Positions 51,001 through 63,573 of a DNA stretch of 64,000 nucleotides are shown piece after piece. This DNA is from Urophycis tenuis (Eukaryota; Chordata; Actinopteri; Gadiformes; Phycidae). The notes under the pieces are model-generated. The model was not told the origin of the DNA. It made no database searches and saw only the letters and a program-made list of their open reading frames with translations. Both the position numbers and the translations under genes were made by a program. How positions within the stretch are numbered: position 1 is the stretch's first letter; the number at the start of each line of letters is the position of its first letter. Where the stretch lies: contig JAXIVH010000005.1 in NCBI GenBank assembly GCA_036785325.1, positions 17,370,065 through 17,434,064 on the forward strand. The letters run 5' to 3'.

Positions 51001-51909
51001 AAAATAGTTCAATGACACCATACATAGACTGGAGAGTTGTACATGAGTTTGACTGCCTTTGAACATCTCTGGTACTTCATTCTCACCTCAAATCTTTTGT
51101 ATGTAATTTCACAAGTGTGACAGTAATTCATCCTTGGTTTAGCTTTTAAACGGCTTCGGCGATGTACATTTATATTTTCAATTTACTTTAATTGTATTGA
51201 TGCGAGCGATACGGAGACAGCTAGAGAGACAGTGAAGGTCTCAAGTGGAGGCACCACACCAGTCAACTGTATACCTCAGGTAAAGTCAATTTATGCATCT
51301 TAACAGAATTTACCAAGGACAGATAAACAGCTCCATGCTTGCCATGAACTATCGTCAGCAAGCGGCATGAGACGTATGTGAAGTGGTGAATCTTTTCTTT
51401 GGTAGATCCAGCAGTACCAAGCTTGGATGAAAGATCGAATGGAAACCAAATTATTGGATTGTAGTTATCTTACCAAGACCAAATAGTCGGGTTGGGTTTT
51501 AACAACTTGATTACAGCAACAAAATAAAAAAAAAATGCCTGAATGCTATGAGTCTGTGTCTCAGAGCCATTTACCTTCATCCAATTCAGAGCTTATCAAC
51601 TCCCTGTTGTTCTGAGTTCTACCTCACCGTAATCAGCTCAGAACCAAGACTACTAATGCATTCAATGCCTTCTTTTAATCATTCTTTCTTGTGGTTTTAG
51701 TAGAATCTGCCTCTGACACTAGCAACAAAGACAAGCCTGTGCCAGTGGATGATCATCAAATACTGAACTATAGCTGTAACTATAACGACTGAAAGTGGCC
51801 CAGAAACAAGATCATACTGTGTAACATTTGAAGAGTTGAAACAGGATAGATCACTGGGTGAAAGCGTGGGAAGGACGTGGTTGGATACTTGAGGTTGAGT
51901 TGAGTTGAT

Positions 51910-51912
<3 letters not shown>

Positions 51913-51952
<40 letters not shown>

Positions 51953-51971
51953 TGAGAGAGAGTGACAGAGC

Positions 51972-52007
<36 letters not shown>

Positions 52008-52084
52008 AAGAATGAGCGAAAGAGGAAGAGAAACAGAGAGAGCAAGAGAGACAGAGTGAGAGAGACAGAGCGAGAGAGAAAGAC

Positions 52085-52158
<74 letters not shown>
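51913..52158. repeat. (GA)n tracts with ACAGAGTGAGAG interruptions
   Basis: Pure AG at about 51914-51947 and 52090-52157, with interrupted purine-rich sequence between. Confidence 0.93.
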
Positions 52159-52419
52159 GCAGCAGGAGGGCACCTCAACCACTACATCGTTTCACAGTAG
52201 CTGAGGCCCCAGCTGGGAAATTATTGGTTTAAATCTAACACTCGTTATGACAACAATCACATATATATATTTTTAGACAAAGTGAAGGGGATTCAATGTT
52301 AATGAAAACAAAAAGGGGTCGCATAAATTAGTTTTGATGTGGTTGAAATGGACTGAATAACGGCTTTCCTCAGAGGAGATTGACTTCCTACTGTAAGTGT
52401 TTTTTATGTTTTCACGGCC

Positions 52420-53335
52420 ACTTCACCTGCACTTTGACCGCTCCACCTATACCACGGCCACTTCACCTGCACTATGACCGCTCCACCTATACCACGGCCA
52501 CTTCACCTATGACCGCTCCACCTATACCACGGCCACTTCACCTGCACTGTGACCGCTCCACCTATACCACGGCAAATTCACCTGCACTGTGACCGCTCCA
52601 CCTATACCACAGCCACTTCACCTATGACCGCTCCACCTATACCACGGCCACTTCACCTCCACTATGACCGCTCCACCTATACCACGGCCACTTCACCTAT
52701 GACCGCTCCACCTATACCACGGCCACTTCACCTGCACTTTGACCGCTCCACCTATACCACGGCCACTTCACCTGCACTATGACCGCTCCACCTATACCAC
52801 AGCCACTTCACCTGCACTATGACCGCTCCACCTATACCACGGCCACTTCACCTGCACTGTGACCGCTCCACCTATACCACGGCCACTTCACCTGCACTAT
52901 GACCGCTCCACCTATACCACGGCCACTTCACCTGCACTGTGACCGCTCCACCTATACCACGGCCACTTCACCTATGGCCGCTCCACCTATACCACGGCCA
53001 CTTCACCTATGACCGCTCCACCTACACCACGGCCACTTCACCTGCACTATGACCGCTCCACCTATACCACGGCCACTTCACCTATGACCGCTCCACCTAT
53101 ACCACAGCCACTTCACCTATGACCGCTCCACCTATACCACGGCCACTTCACCTATGACCGCTCCACCTATACCACGGCCACTTCACCTATGACCGCTCCA
53201 CCTATACCACGGCCACCTGCACTATGACCGCTCCACCTATACCACGGCCACTTCACCTATGACCGCTCCACCTATACCACGGCCACTTCACCTATGACCG
53301 CTCCACCTATACCACGGCCACTTCACCTGAACCAC
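52420..53335. repeat. minisatellite with two unit lengths, 40 and 35 bp
   Basis: About 24 units of CTCCACCTATACCACGGCCA + CTTCACCTGCACTATGACCG (40 bp) or the same lacking GCACT (35 bp). Long units dominate the first two thirds, short ones the last third. Single-base variants (CACTTT/CACTAT/CACTGT, CGG/CAG) mark individual units. Confidence 0.95.
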
Positions 53336-54811
53336 CTATGCCACCTCACCCAATTTTTCAGGATGTTGGTGAAAGTTGAACATAAACACAACATGTCATT
53401 GGTCAAGTGTGTCAGCAGATGGGAATCCACAGAAGCAAAGAAAGGCTTGGACGCATGTATTCTCTGCACAAAAGTCACCCATTGGTATGTACTGCTGACT
53501 TCCATCGGAAAACAATCCTTTAAATTTCCATCCTCCTAGCACTGATTTGTCTCTTTACTTTTTGGGTTTTCAGAGTTTCAGCAGTGTGTCCAGTTGTTCT
53601 TCTTGCTAAACTACAAGTACCACAATTTAATATGGTATAATATAAACACCACAATGAAAGCACTCCCACAAACCAACTCATTACCAGTATTATGGACAAG
53701 TTTACACATACAAGAGCTCAACTTAGAGGGGGTTAACAGTGTTGGAAGAGGAAAACAGTATGTTGTCCAAGGCAAATAAAAACTAATGCTGATGAGCACA
53801 GCACAGACGGTGTGGAGAGATAGGAGACCAAACTAATGGAGATGTGATATTTTGATGTTGTGGCCCGTACTGGCCGTAGGTGTTAACGCAAGGCTAAGTG
53901 GTGCTGAGAGCTCCATTATGTCTTGGCAGAGGGACAGGCTGCCTATGATTTAATAGAGTGCTAGTATGATTGCACCATAATCAATAGACCGCTCTTATCC
54001 TGTATCTGACTCCTCCCTCCCTCCTCTCTCTATTTAGCTCAATCTCTATCCCGCATGCTACGTTGCTCCCTTTCTCCATCTCCTTCTCTCCATCTCTCGC
54101 TCTCCATATATCTCGCTCTATCACTATCCCGCTCCCTCTGTTTATCTTTCTCTCCATCTCCCTCTCGCAGACTCTCTGTGTCTCTGTCTGCCCATTCATA
54201 GCTCTCCCTCCAACTCCCTCTTGCACACTTTTTCACGTCATCTCTCCCATTCTTCATCCATCGCTCCCTTATCCTCTCCCCTCTTTCAATTTATTCACAC
54301 TGCCTCAGTCTCAACGTACCACTGACCAAACACGTGTGTGTGTGTGTGTGTGTTATTTGTAATGGTGAAATGGGAGGTGGCGGTCAAACCAGAGGTGCAC
54401 TGACAACCTCTCATTAGATCTATATTACGTGTCAGTTCTGAAGGAAGCCCAGCCGACTCCATCTGAAGCGGCGGAGAGCAGCAGGGCAGCGAGGGGAGAC
54501 AGAGAACATTGATTCTCTTTTATTGACCTTTACATTCAGAGAAGATAAGCTGCCTTCATATCCAACCTCATATCCTGTCTGTGTGGTCCTGAGACTCAGC
54601 ACCCTGATACTCATGTCCTGCCAGCGGCACACACACACACACGCACGCACGCACGCACGCATATATGGATGGACGCACAGACACACACACTTTGCTGCTT
54701 GCTCTTATTATGAAGTTGCAAGTCCAGTCACAATCTTTCACCAGAGGTGGCACTGTCCCTGCTATGATCAGTTTTTAAGACACTATGAGGAAGAGGACAT
54801 GCGTTTCTAGT

Positions 54812-55045
54812 TTTTAACTCTTTGGGGAAAGTGACAGCTATTTACAGCTGTGCAGCAGACATGGCACAACACTGATGTAACCTAGCTGTAACGTAGCTAG
54901 CACAGAGCTTGAGTGATGCAAAAGCCCTGTGCTAGCTTGAGTTATTAACTCTTTGAGGAAAGTGAAATATATTTACAGCTATGCAGACATGACGTAACAC
55001 TAATGTAACCTAGCTGTAACGTAGCTAGCACAGAGCTTTAGTGTC
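54812..55045. repeat. tandem duplication of about 140 bp
   Basis: TTAACTCTTTG(G/A)GGAAAGTG begins at about 54814 and again at 54954. Both copies run through TGTAACCTAGCTGTAACGTA and GCTAGCACAGAGCTT. Confidence 0.85.
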
Positions 55046-55139
55046 ACTCAAGCTTAAGTAGCTATGACGCTAGCAAGCGACAATGCATATCGATAGTCTG
55101 CAATGTTGCATTGATACTGGATAGGGGAGGGAGGGCTGC

Positions 55140-55366
55140 AGAGGAGGCCAAGAGCGGGAGGAGGAGGAGGAGGAGCACGAGAACACAGACGGAGCAGGGG
55201 AGAAGCGGTCTGTGGAATAAGGGAGCAGGGCTGAAGCACAGCCATCTCCTGATGAATGAGTGTTAGTTTGGGCAGGTTGAAAGACACAGGATCCAGGACA
55301 GGGAGGGTTGAGATGAGAAGGAGAAGAGACAGAGGGGGGGGGAGAGGGGGGGAGAGGGGGGGGGGG
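55140..55366. repeat. purine-rich tract with G runs
   Basis: GGAGGAGGAGG units near 55158-55175 and GGGGGGGGAGAGGGGGGGAG near 55337-55365. Confidence 0.75.
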
Positions 55367-56603
55367 CAAGAAGCAGATTAGAGTTAGAAGAGAGAAGTAA
55401 GGACATCTGAAGATATGAGGACTGATTAGCTGATGAGAAGCGGTGGCACAAGAAGAATTAACGCAAAGCAAAGAGGAGAGGAGAGGAAGACAAAATAAAG
55501 GGCATAGAACAAAGATGGCATTTGGGGCAGAATAGGGAATGGAGAGAATAAAAGATTGCAGAATAAAGGTGTGCAGAGACTTGGAGAGAGGCTGAGTCAT
55601 ATCAACCATAACCATAATGTTTCATTTTTATTTTATTTTATTTCATAATGAGACCATCTCCTGGAAAACATTAAGTCTGATTGGAGGGAACAGGCACTGG
55701 CAGTTGCTCATGGCAACTACTGATCCACAAATGGCCGTGCTCGTAACAGGGCCTCGATCTGTGAAATTAGTGGCAGATTGAATGAGGCGGTGAGGCGGAG
55801 GGCAGAGGAGGCCGTGCGCGATGCCTTCTCAATAAAAAGAGGGCTAAACGATGTTGGTCGCGGCGACAGGTGTGATGGATGCCTGATATGAAATAAGGAA
55901 TGTGGGACGGCCCCTACCCTGGGCCGCCGCCCACTGCAGGCCCCGCTCTCATTAAACAGTCAACATCAGTTACCGCGGAGACATCGAAGCCTAATTGCAT
56001 TAGGACACTAAAGCAAACGCCGGCTCCCGTCCCTCGCCAGCACAGCGCGCACCAGCGCCCTGATAGAGCCAAGTACTGATTACATTTATGACACGCCGCC
56101 GCAGAAAACAACCGCGCTGCTTATGGCCATTTGATAGGCTGAGGAGCGTGGGGGGGAAACTCAAGCAGAAGGAGAGATGGAAGCTGAAGTAACGGCTGAT
56201 GAACACACAGAGCAGCCGGCGGCGAGGCGCTGACTCCAGGAGCCGTCTTTACACATGCAACAAACCACCCAAAGACACACAGTGTGTATGAGGGAGCCCA
56301 GTAAGAGCCAGGAGGACAGGAGCTTAATGCAGGGTGCGCTTGTTTAAGGAAGGTTCACCTTACACTCAACAGAGTGGGGAGCAGCTGTATAACATGAGGT
56401 CAAATATTAGCTTTCGGCTTCAGCAAACACGGAGCGTGCCTGCCTGGAGGAAACACGGGCGTCAGCCCCGGATGATAGTCCGGGGTTAATTACAATAAAT
56501 GACACAGGATACGGACACACTGGGAATAAAACCGGCTCATTTAAAACACAAACCGGAGACGCCCTCCTCAACGCCGGGGCTCAGTGTTTGAAAGGTGCTC
56601 CAT

Positions 56604-56722
56604 TGCTGCTGGGATCTTTCATATGGGCCGTTCAGTGGTGCTGCCCGTGATCTTTCATATGGGCCGTTCAGTGGTGCTGCCCGTGATCTTTCATATGGGC
56701 CGTTCAGTGGTGCAGCCCGTGG
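56604..56722. repeat. 36-bp unit in three copies (GATCTTTCATATGGGCCGTT)
   Basis: Three nearly identical units of GATCTTTCATATGGGCCGTT followed by CAGTGGTGCTGCCCGT. The second and third are almost perfect. Confidence 0.9.
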
Positions 56723-57374
56723 TCACAAGGTCAGAGTCATTATTTATTCTTTGTGTGAGAGATGAAAGCGTCCAGAAACACGGGAGCCCTCTACTTTATA
56801 TTAACCTTCACCCCTCCGAGGTCACCGGGCACGCTCCCCTGGCAACACATCCTCTCCTGGGTGAGGTGACTGGAGGGACGGGGTGGGAGATTTATATCAG
56901 GAGGACCAGGAGGGGAGGAGAGGGGTGGAGAGGGGGAGAAGGAGAGAAGCACATCTGCTAGGTATTTGAGAGATAAATGAAAAGATTAAAAGATTGGGAC
57001 AATGATCATACGGAATAATGAAATCAAAGACACATAAATAAGGTAAAGATTGCCCAATAGCAACACAGAGGAAGATTCTGATCATAACAAGAACAGAGAG
57101 AGAGGGAAAGAGAGAGAACAAGAATGGAGGAGAGCTTGGATGCAGACACAAAGAGTAGAGGAGTAAAAATTGAAGAATAACTACCATAATCAGGAAAAAC
57201 AGATACAAAAAAGTGCACGAGAGAGTGCGAGAGATGGCTATCTAAAGGTGAAATTAGAGAGAGCGCGAAAGAGCAATTGAGATGAAAAGAGAGAGGTGAT
57301 GATATAAAGGGAGAAAAGCTGCCTTTTTATCCAAAGAGTGTTGGGGAGATTTGAAGAGAGCATAATTGGGATAA

Positions 57375-57900
<526 letters not shown>

Positions 57901-58050
57901 GAGCAAGCAGCAGAGAGCGGGTTCCCTAAAGGACGAGTGCTCCTCTCTCCTCAATTCTCTCCAGGACGTCGGCCATTAGACACGCTCAATCGGAATCCTG
58001 TCAGACTGGCGGCCTTGCCCTGGGTCTGCTCCTATGGCTCAGTGAACACG

Positions 58051-58053
<3 letters not shown>

Positions 58054-58088
<35 letters not shown>

Positions 58089-58563
58089 GTGTATCCACAC
58101 ACACACACACCTTGGCTCAAAAACTAAACCAGCCCTCCTGAAGAAGGACTTTCAGGGCAGTCGGCTAACCAAACTCAGAGCAGGTGAGATCAAGTGAGTG
58201 TGCCTGTGTTTGTGGGCTTGGAGGCCCCAGAAACACTTAATGCATTGCCTTACCAGCATATATACACACACAGCGACACAGAGACACACACACACACACA
58301 CACACACGCCAGAGAGTCCTGTGAGGATAGCAGAGGAAAGGAAATCAGTTTGGAAAAGATAAATAAATAAAACAGACATTTGTGTGGCTGTAGTGACTGC
58401 GGCAGTCAAGTGGAAAATAACAGCCCTTCACAAAAAAATAAAAAACAATACAAAAAAAACACAAGCCAGACTGCTCCTGCCAGAACATTAAGTGCATTAG
58501 ATTAGAAAGAGGAAATGAAACAAACAAACCGAAACAAATCTAAACACACACACACACACACAC
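58054..58563. repeat. three short (CA)n microsatellites
   Basis: (CA)n at about 58054-58084, 58283-58307 and 58543-58564. Confidence 0.9.
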
Positions 58564-59040
58564 ACCAACAGAAACAAAACGCTTCTAAACAAGAAGGAAC
58601 CTGCACACAGCGTAGAGCAGATCAGATTACGTAGAGTGTGTGGCACTAGCTTGAGCATTGTTGTCATTTAGCAGCAGTAGTACATATATAGATTTTTTTT
58701 TTTTTTAAATAAGTAAGTCATGTGTAAGTCATTTTGAGTGGTAGTATATCAAGTTATTGTATTCCATGTGTAGTAGTAAGAAAACTATTTATTTTTGTAT
58801 TAGTTTAATGGAGGACTTTTTTCCTAACAATCAATCACTGAATACAATACAGTGGTTGATCGTTCAAACACAAAGTCAACTGCCGTCCCAGCAAGCAGAA
58901 TCCTCCGGTTTTGATTGCAAATCAATCGGCAGTGAGTGTGTTGACGTCATGAGTCGTGGGAGGTCAAGGTTGAAAATATTACACTCCCCAAATGTGTCCC
59001 AAGCGCGTGCCAGTTAAGACTTTGAGCGCATACGCCGGTC

Positions 59041-59126
59041 CCAAGCCCTGGTCCTGTTGATCATACAACCACAACCACTCACAGCCCTGGTCCTGTTGAT
59101 CATACAACCACAACCACTCACAGCCC
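59041..59126. repeat. 39-bp direct duplication (CCCTGGTCCTGTTGATCATA)
   Basis: The unit CCCTGGTCCTGTTGATCATA + CAACCACAACCACTCACAG occurs twice in tandem, with a third partial copy at the right end. Confidence 0.9.
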
Positions 59127-60008
59127 TGGTCCTGACCACCAGCCTGGAGATCCCTCCTCCCACTGTGGTGATGTGTGGGAGGCATTGGGACTGGAGAATA
59201 AGAACAGCTTATCTACATACAGCAGTGAGTAACAAGACGGAGTACTGCCGTGTGTGTGTGGAGGATAAACTCAAAGATAACAGACGTATTGACCGGAATG
59301 TAAAAGGAGAGCTTTGGGGCCTCCTGCTTCACATTGAGAACGTCCATTGAGTGACTGCCGGCCCTGGAAGCCTTTGAGACTTTGAGGCCGTCCTTGTGAT
59401 GAAATAGAAGAGGAATAAATCTGAATTGACTTTTGGCTTGGCAGTTACCTACTTCAACCATTGATTGTCTGAATCCCACGGTGGGAAGAGTTTGCCAAGT
59501 GAGAGCTACACGGTATTGATTATGTCATTAGTGACACAGATAATGGGATATTTACATCTAGACGGCTGCATTAATCCCACATCAGTCCCTGTGACATCAC
59601 ATCCTGCGCCGAAGCGTCGCCATGGAATTATGGCTCAACCAATGAGGCCCAGGCGAAGGCTATTTATGGCCTGGTTGTGTCGCGATGATGGAGAAGAGCC
59701 CTAAAGCAGCCAATCGACTTTGCTCTGTTTGTTTCCAAGTGGCAGTTGGCCTCGGACAATATTGACCAAAATCTAATATATATATACTTAGAGATATATT
59801 TGACAGTCTGACATTCAGTCAATAACTCGTCCCTCTGTAAAAAAGGTAATCTATTGAAATAAAACAGCATCATTTGGATTGTTATGCGCCACTACATGAG
59901 GCTTTTGGTTAATGACCACAGTAAGTTGAAAACATTCTGCTTTGAGTCCAAAAGAGAGAGAATGTCTAAAAGACATTTGACATCAATGCAGGCACGCACA
60001 AGCACACG

Positions 60009-60035
60009 CACACACACACACACACACACACACCA
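60009..60035. repeat. (CA)n abutting the diaph3 donor site
   Basis: On the diaph3 sense strand this is (UG)n starting within ten bases of the GTGAGT donor that follows 60044. Confidence 0.93.
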
Positions 60036-60043
60036 CAACTCAC

Positions 60044-60208
60044 CATGAACATGGAGCGGAAGTTGCTGAGGTCAGTGAAGAGCTCCTCCACAGAGGTCTT
60101 TTTGGGGTCGATGGAGTAGAAGCGCACCATGGCCTGGTACTGGGCGTCCATGTTCCTCTGCATCACCACCAGCTTGTCGTACTGCTCCCGGGCATGCTGG
60201 GCAAAGCT
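60044..60208 (-). CDS. diaph3: diaph3 exon: C-terminal part of the FH2 domain
   Basis: Encodes 55 residues, from SFAQHAREQYDKLVVMQRNM through IDPKKTSVEELFTDLSNFRS to MFM. The FH2 domain binds the barbed end of actin filaments as a dimer. The motif (I/F)DPKKxSVEExFxDLxNFR is shared with DIAPH1-3, and the position after the SF matches the DIAPH coiled segment. The start at 60208 is chosen because an AC acceptor (60209-60210) gives a phase-0 join KMS|SF, as in vertebrate DIAPH3, and completes an AT-AC intron. The exon could also be read as following CACAG at 60207, but that would break the frame with the preceding exon. The donor is GTGAGT at 60038-60043. Confidence 0.95.
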
Positions 60209-60216
60209 GTGACACC

Positions 60217-60232
60217 TCGGGGGTCAAGGGCA
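60217..60232 (-). promoter_or_regulatory. U12 branch-site motif (CCCTTGACC)
   Basis: On the minus strand GCCCTTGACC matches the conserved TCCTTRAC branch element of minor introns, at the required short distance (about 15 bases) from the AC acceptor. Confidence 0.75.
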
Positions 60233-62351
60233 ATCCGGGACAAGAGAGCACCTTACTGAACAAAGCACCCGACTGCAAACTATGCACCGAAGAAAGAAGA
60301 AGATAAACTAGTTAAGCAGTAGGAAGCAAATAAGAAAAGTTTAGAAAAAGGAAAGGTGCTTCCCAAACTGGCGAAACAAGTTCACAAGCCTGAACTGGTG
60401 GTGATGAGGTAGTGAAGCTGGGTAAGCTGAGTTTCTTTAGATTGTCCCCTTTCCCCCAGCTTTGTTGGCTCGGTTTGTTAATTCTCAATCCTGGACACAC
60501 TTCTCGTTGAGGTTTGCTAATGAAGTTTTAGTACGGCGATGCCATTGATTTTACTCTGCTTTGAAACCGAGGCGGCATCAGGATCCACTCTGCCAACATA
60601 ATGAAGTATAAAGGTGTAGGCCCTTTGAAGCGGATCAGTGGGAGCACAGACACTAAAGAGAAAGTCTTATGAGGCTCAGGGGATCAATACATGTATTGGA
60701 AAGATAATTTATTTATTTTTCCTTAAAAAAAAAAAAAAAATGTATGAAGTGAAAAACATTTAAAAACCTAGCCAAGCAACCACCCATACATTATCTATTT
60801 ACCTTCTCCTTTTCATTTAACAAACACTTTCATTCAAAGCTACAATGAATTAAGACACATCATTAAGGAGCAGGAAGGGCTTAGTGGCAGGTAGGACATC
60901 TAGTGCAAGGATGCTGAGAAGTAGACATTTGGACTTTGGAGATTGAACCCAGTACCTTTTTCGGCTGAGTCAAACCATGCTAACCGCTAGTATGGCCTTG
61001 GCTCCCTATGCCGTAGCAGTATCAGGGCGCTCTGTGGGAAACACATCACGAGACAGAGCAGAGTGTCCCCCAGTGCGACTGTTCCACAGTGACCCCCGTC
61101 CCCTTTTGCAGTGGCTAGTTATCACCAAGTGACAGTGACGGAAAACCCTGGCGCGGCACCTCGCCTGCCCAGGGTCAAACACAATAAAGCACAGGCCAGC
61201 TAGAGGCCTCCGCCTGTGTGCTGAACGTGTGTGCAATTCCCTGGGTTTGTGGGGTAGTAGGGTAGTGTGTTCAACACACACACACACACATACAGCAAAT
61301 CTATTTATGTACAGGATATTGCATACTTAGTTTTAATTAGCCGTGTGTACATATTTAACTTCTAATTTAATCGTTTTCATTTTAATTGTCTTATTTACTT
61401 GTGTTGCATTCCTGAGGGAGCATGGAATTCAAGCATGTCGTTGCCACCAGTGACTGCTGCTCGTTCTCTTAGTGTGCATGTGTCCCATAAACATAAAGCA
61501 CTGATGCTCTAACTGCCTAAACCTTAGCATGAGAGCGCTGAAGGGCACTCAGGGTCTGAACCAAGAACCCTTCACTTGCTCCAATGCCTGAGACGATGCC
61601 AGCCCAACGACGGAGCGCAGCGTTTACCTCCGAGTTAGATGATTAGCATGAAGAACTGTCTGATGACTTCAGAAGACTGAGTGTGAGTTGTGCTTTGTTC
61701 TTCGTACTCTCTAATTGCATTCTAGCCGCAAGCTCCTCTCACAAACACAAGGTAAACAGACGTGAGCCCTGAGGTTTACAAATCTTTATTTATTTATAGA
61801 ATTTAAGTGATTTTCTAATCATCATGTACTCTCCCCCAGAGATTATGGCGAAGGGAAAAATAGCAATCATGTCTTTCCAAGTAGTTCTCCTGCACTCAGG
61901 AGATGTATTTTTTCAAACCTAACCACTGTCATTATCCATTCAACACACGTCTTCACACCACTTGAGATGGTTGAAGCATATGGTGGTGGGGGTCATGGGG
62001 TCGTGTCTCTACCTTCCCTTAAACACACAGGCTGTAGGCCTCTTTACAAACTGGGTTTGAATCTCAAGTGAAGGAGATTTTACCCGGTAACATAAACGTT
62101 CTTTTTAATAAACACACGTGCACACCAGTCACTCTCATCGGTCCCGTTCTGTCTATAGAGGTGGGAGGGGACCTAAACAGGGAGGTTACTATGAGGACAC
62201 AGCCACATGCAGAGACACGCAAACGCAGGTCAATAATGCTTTGAGCATTACCCATAGCATTAGTGCAGTCTGTCACTTCACAGTCTGTACATCACAAATG
62301 ACAGACAAGTCCAAGTACAACTCCAACATAGAGGTCCTTTAAACAAAAATA

Positions 62352-62375
62352 GGGGGGGGGGGGGGGGGGGGGGGG
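62352..62375. repeat. poly(G) tract, 24 bases
   Basis: Twenty-four consecutive G on the plus strand, within the U12-type intron. Confidence 0.95.
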
Positions 62376-63301
62376 TTATATTGGGGAACATGATTAACCT
62401 GCCGTCGTTTGGGTGTGACATCAGCCATCAACACAGTCAACTTCCAAGCCAAACAGCCGTGATCACAGGTGTGATTCACAGAGAGGGTGCAGTCTAAAGG
62501 ATGGACTGTTTGAGTGTCAGGTTCCTTCCCAATGAGGCTGTGAGGCTCAATTGGTGTGACAGGAGGAGATGTAAAAGCACATCTGTTCGGGGAGCTCAGC
62601 GGAGGACCTGAGGAGGGGGTTTTATAGCTGACTGTCAGGCCCATCATAGAGGTGGCCGTCTCAGTCGGACCGGCGCCACATCCGGGCTCACCGCTCCACT
62701 GCATGCAGGCCTCCCCTCACTAACACCCGGCCCCCGGCCCTGCTGCCCCCGCCCGGCCCTGCTGCCCCCGCCCGGCCCCGGGACAGTTAGCCATCTCCAC
62801 TCCGGACAGAGGCAGGTGCGGTGTGTATAATTGAACACAGCCCTTACCTTGCCTGTCCGGTGTGCACGGTTAAAGTTTAACAGGACTGATGTGCGCTGAG
62901 ACAGCTGTGCACCGACAGCTGCCCCAGACGAGCGCGGGCAGCAGGCAGGATGAAAAAGGTGAAGTGATACGACTGCCGAGTCTTGTAGAGGGAGGCGGTG
63001 TGTTAACGGCAGCTCGACACACACACGCACACACACACACACACACACACATACCGGTACAACTGCTCACTGATCCTGCTTCCCGAAAAACTATTTCATC
63101 TGACAAGTACATTTGTGTGTGAGCTGGAGAGTTGGTAAAAAGAGGGTGTCTTAGTGATCAAGTGTGTGCAAGTGTTTGTTTGAGTGAGAGTGTGTACGCA
63201 TTCATTTTCATGTATGCTTGTGTGTGTGTGTGTGTGTGTGTGCGTGCATGCATGACTGTGAGTGTATGCCTCTTGTGTGTGTGTATACATATAAAGGATA
63301 T

Positions 63302-63426
63302 GGACATCTTGGTGACGAACATGTCCTGGGGGTGGTCTGAGGGGGAGAACGTCTCCAGATCTTTCTCCAGCTGAAGCAGCTGCCGCTCCATCTGCACCAG
63401 GCTCTTCTCCAGGTTCTCTGCCGAGA
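63302..63426 (-). CDS. diaph3: diaph3 exon: FH2 segment SAENLEKSLVQMERQL
   Basis: Encodes SAENLEKSLVQMERQLLQLE, KDLETF and MFVTKMS (41 residues), entering with two bases of a codon that completes Val (VSAENL). Vertebrate DIAPH proteins have VS(A/V)E(N/T)L(Q/E)KNL and a matching FVTKMS or FVEKMT at the same positions; the LEKDLETF wording is closest to DIAPH3. This is the helical post/coiled part of FH2. The acceptor is GTGTGTGCATAG, preceded by about 140 bases of (UG)n rather than a pyrimidine tract. The downstream intron is AT-AC. All earlier exons lie outside the window. Confidence 0.94.
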
Positions 63427-63430
63427 CTAT

Positions 63431-63573
<143 letters not shown>

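Larger units (their letters stand above)
60209..63301 (-). other. diaph3: diaph3 U12-type AT-AC intron
   Basis: The intron begins ATATCCTTT (63301 down to 63293), an exact match to the minor-spliceosome 5' site. It ends GTCAC at 60209. CCCTTGACC at 60230-60222, with the likely branch A at 60224 about 15 bases before the end, fits the U12 branch-site consensus (TCCTTRAC). The 3' end lacks the polypyrimidine tract expected of a U2 intron. Length is 3093 bases. Inside are a 24-base poly(G) at 62352-62375, short (CA)n runs and otherwise unique sequence; no separate gene is supported. Confidence 0.88.
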
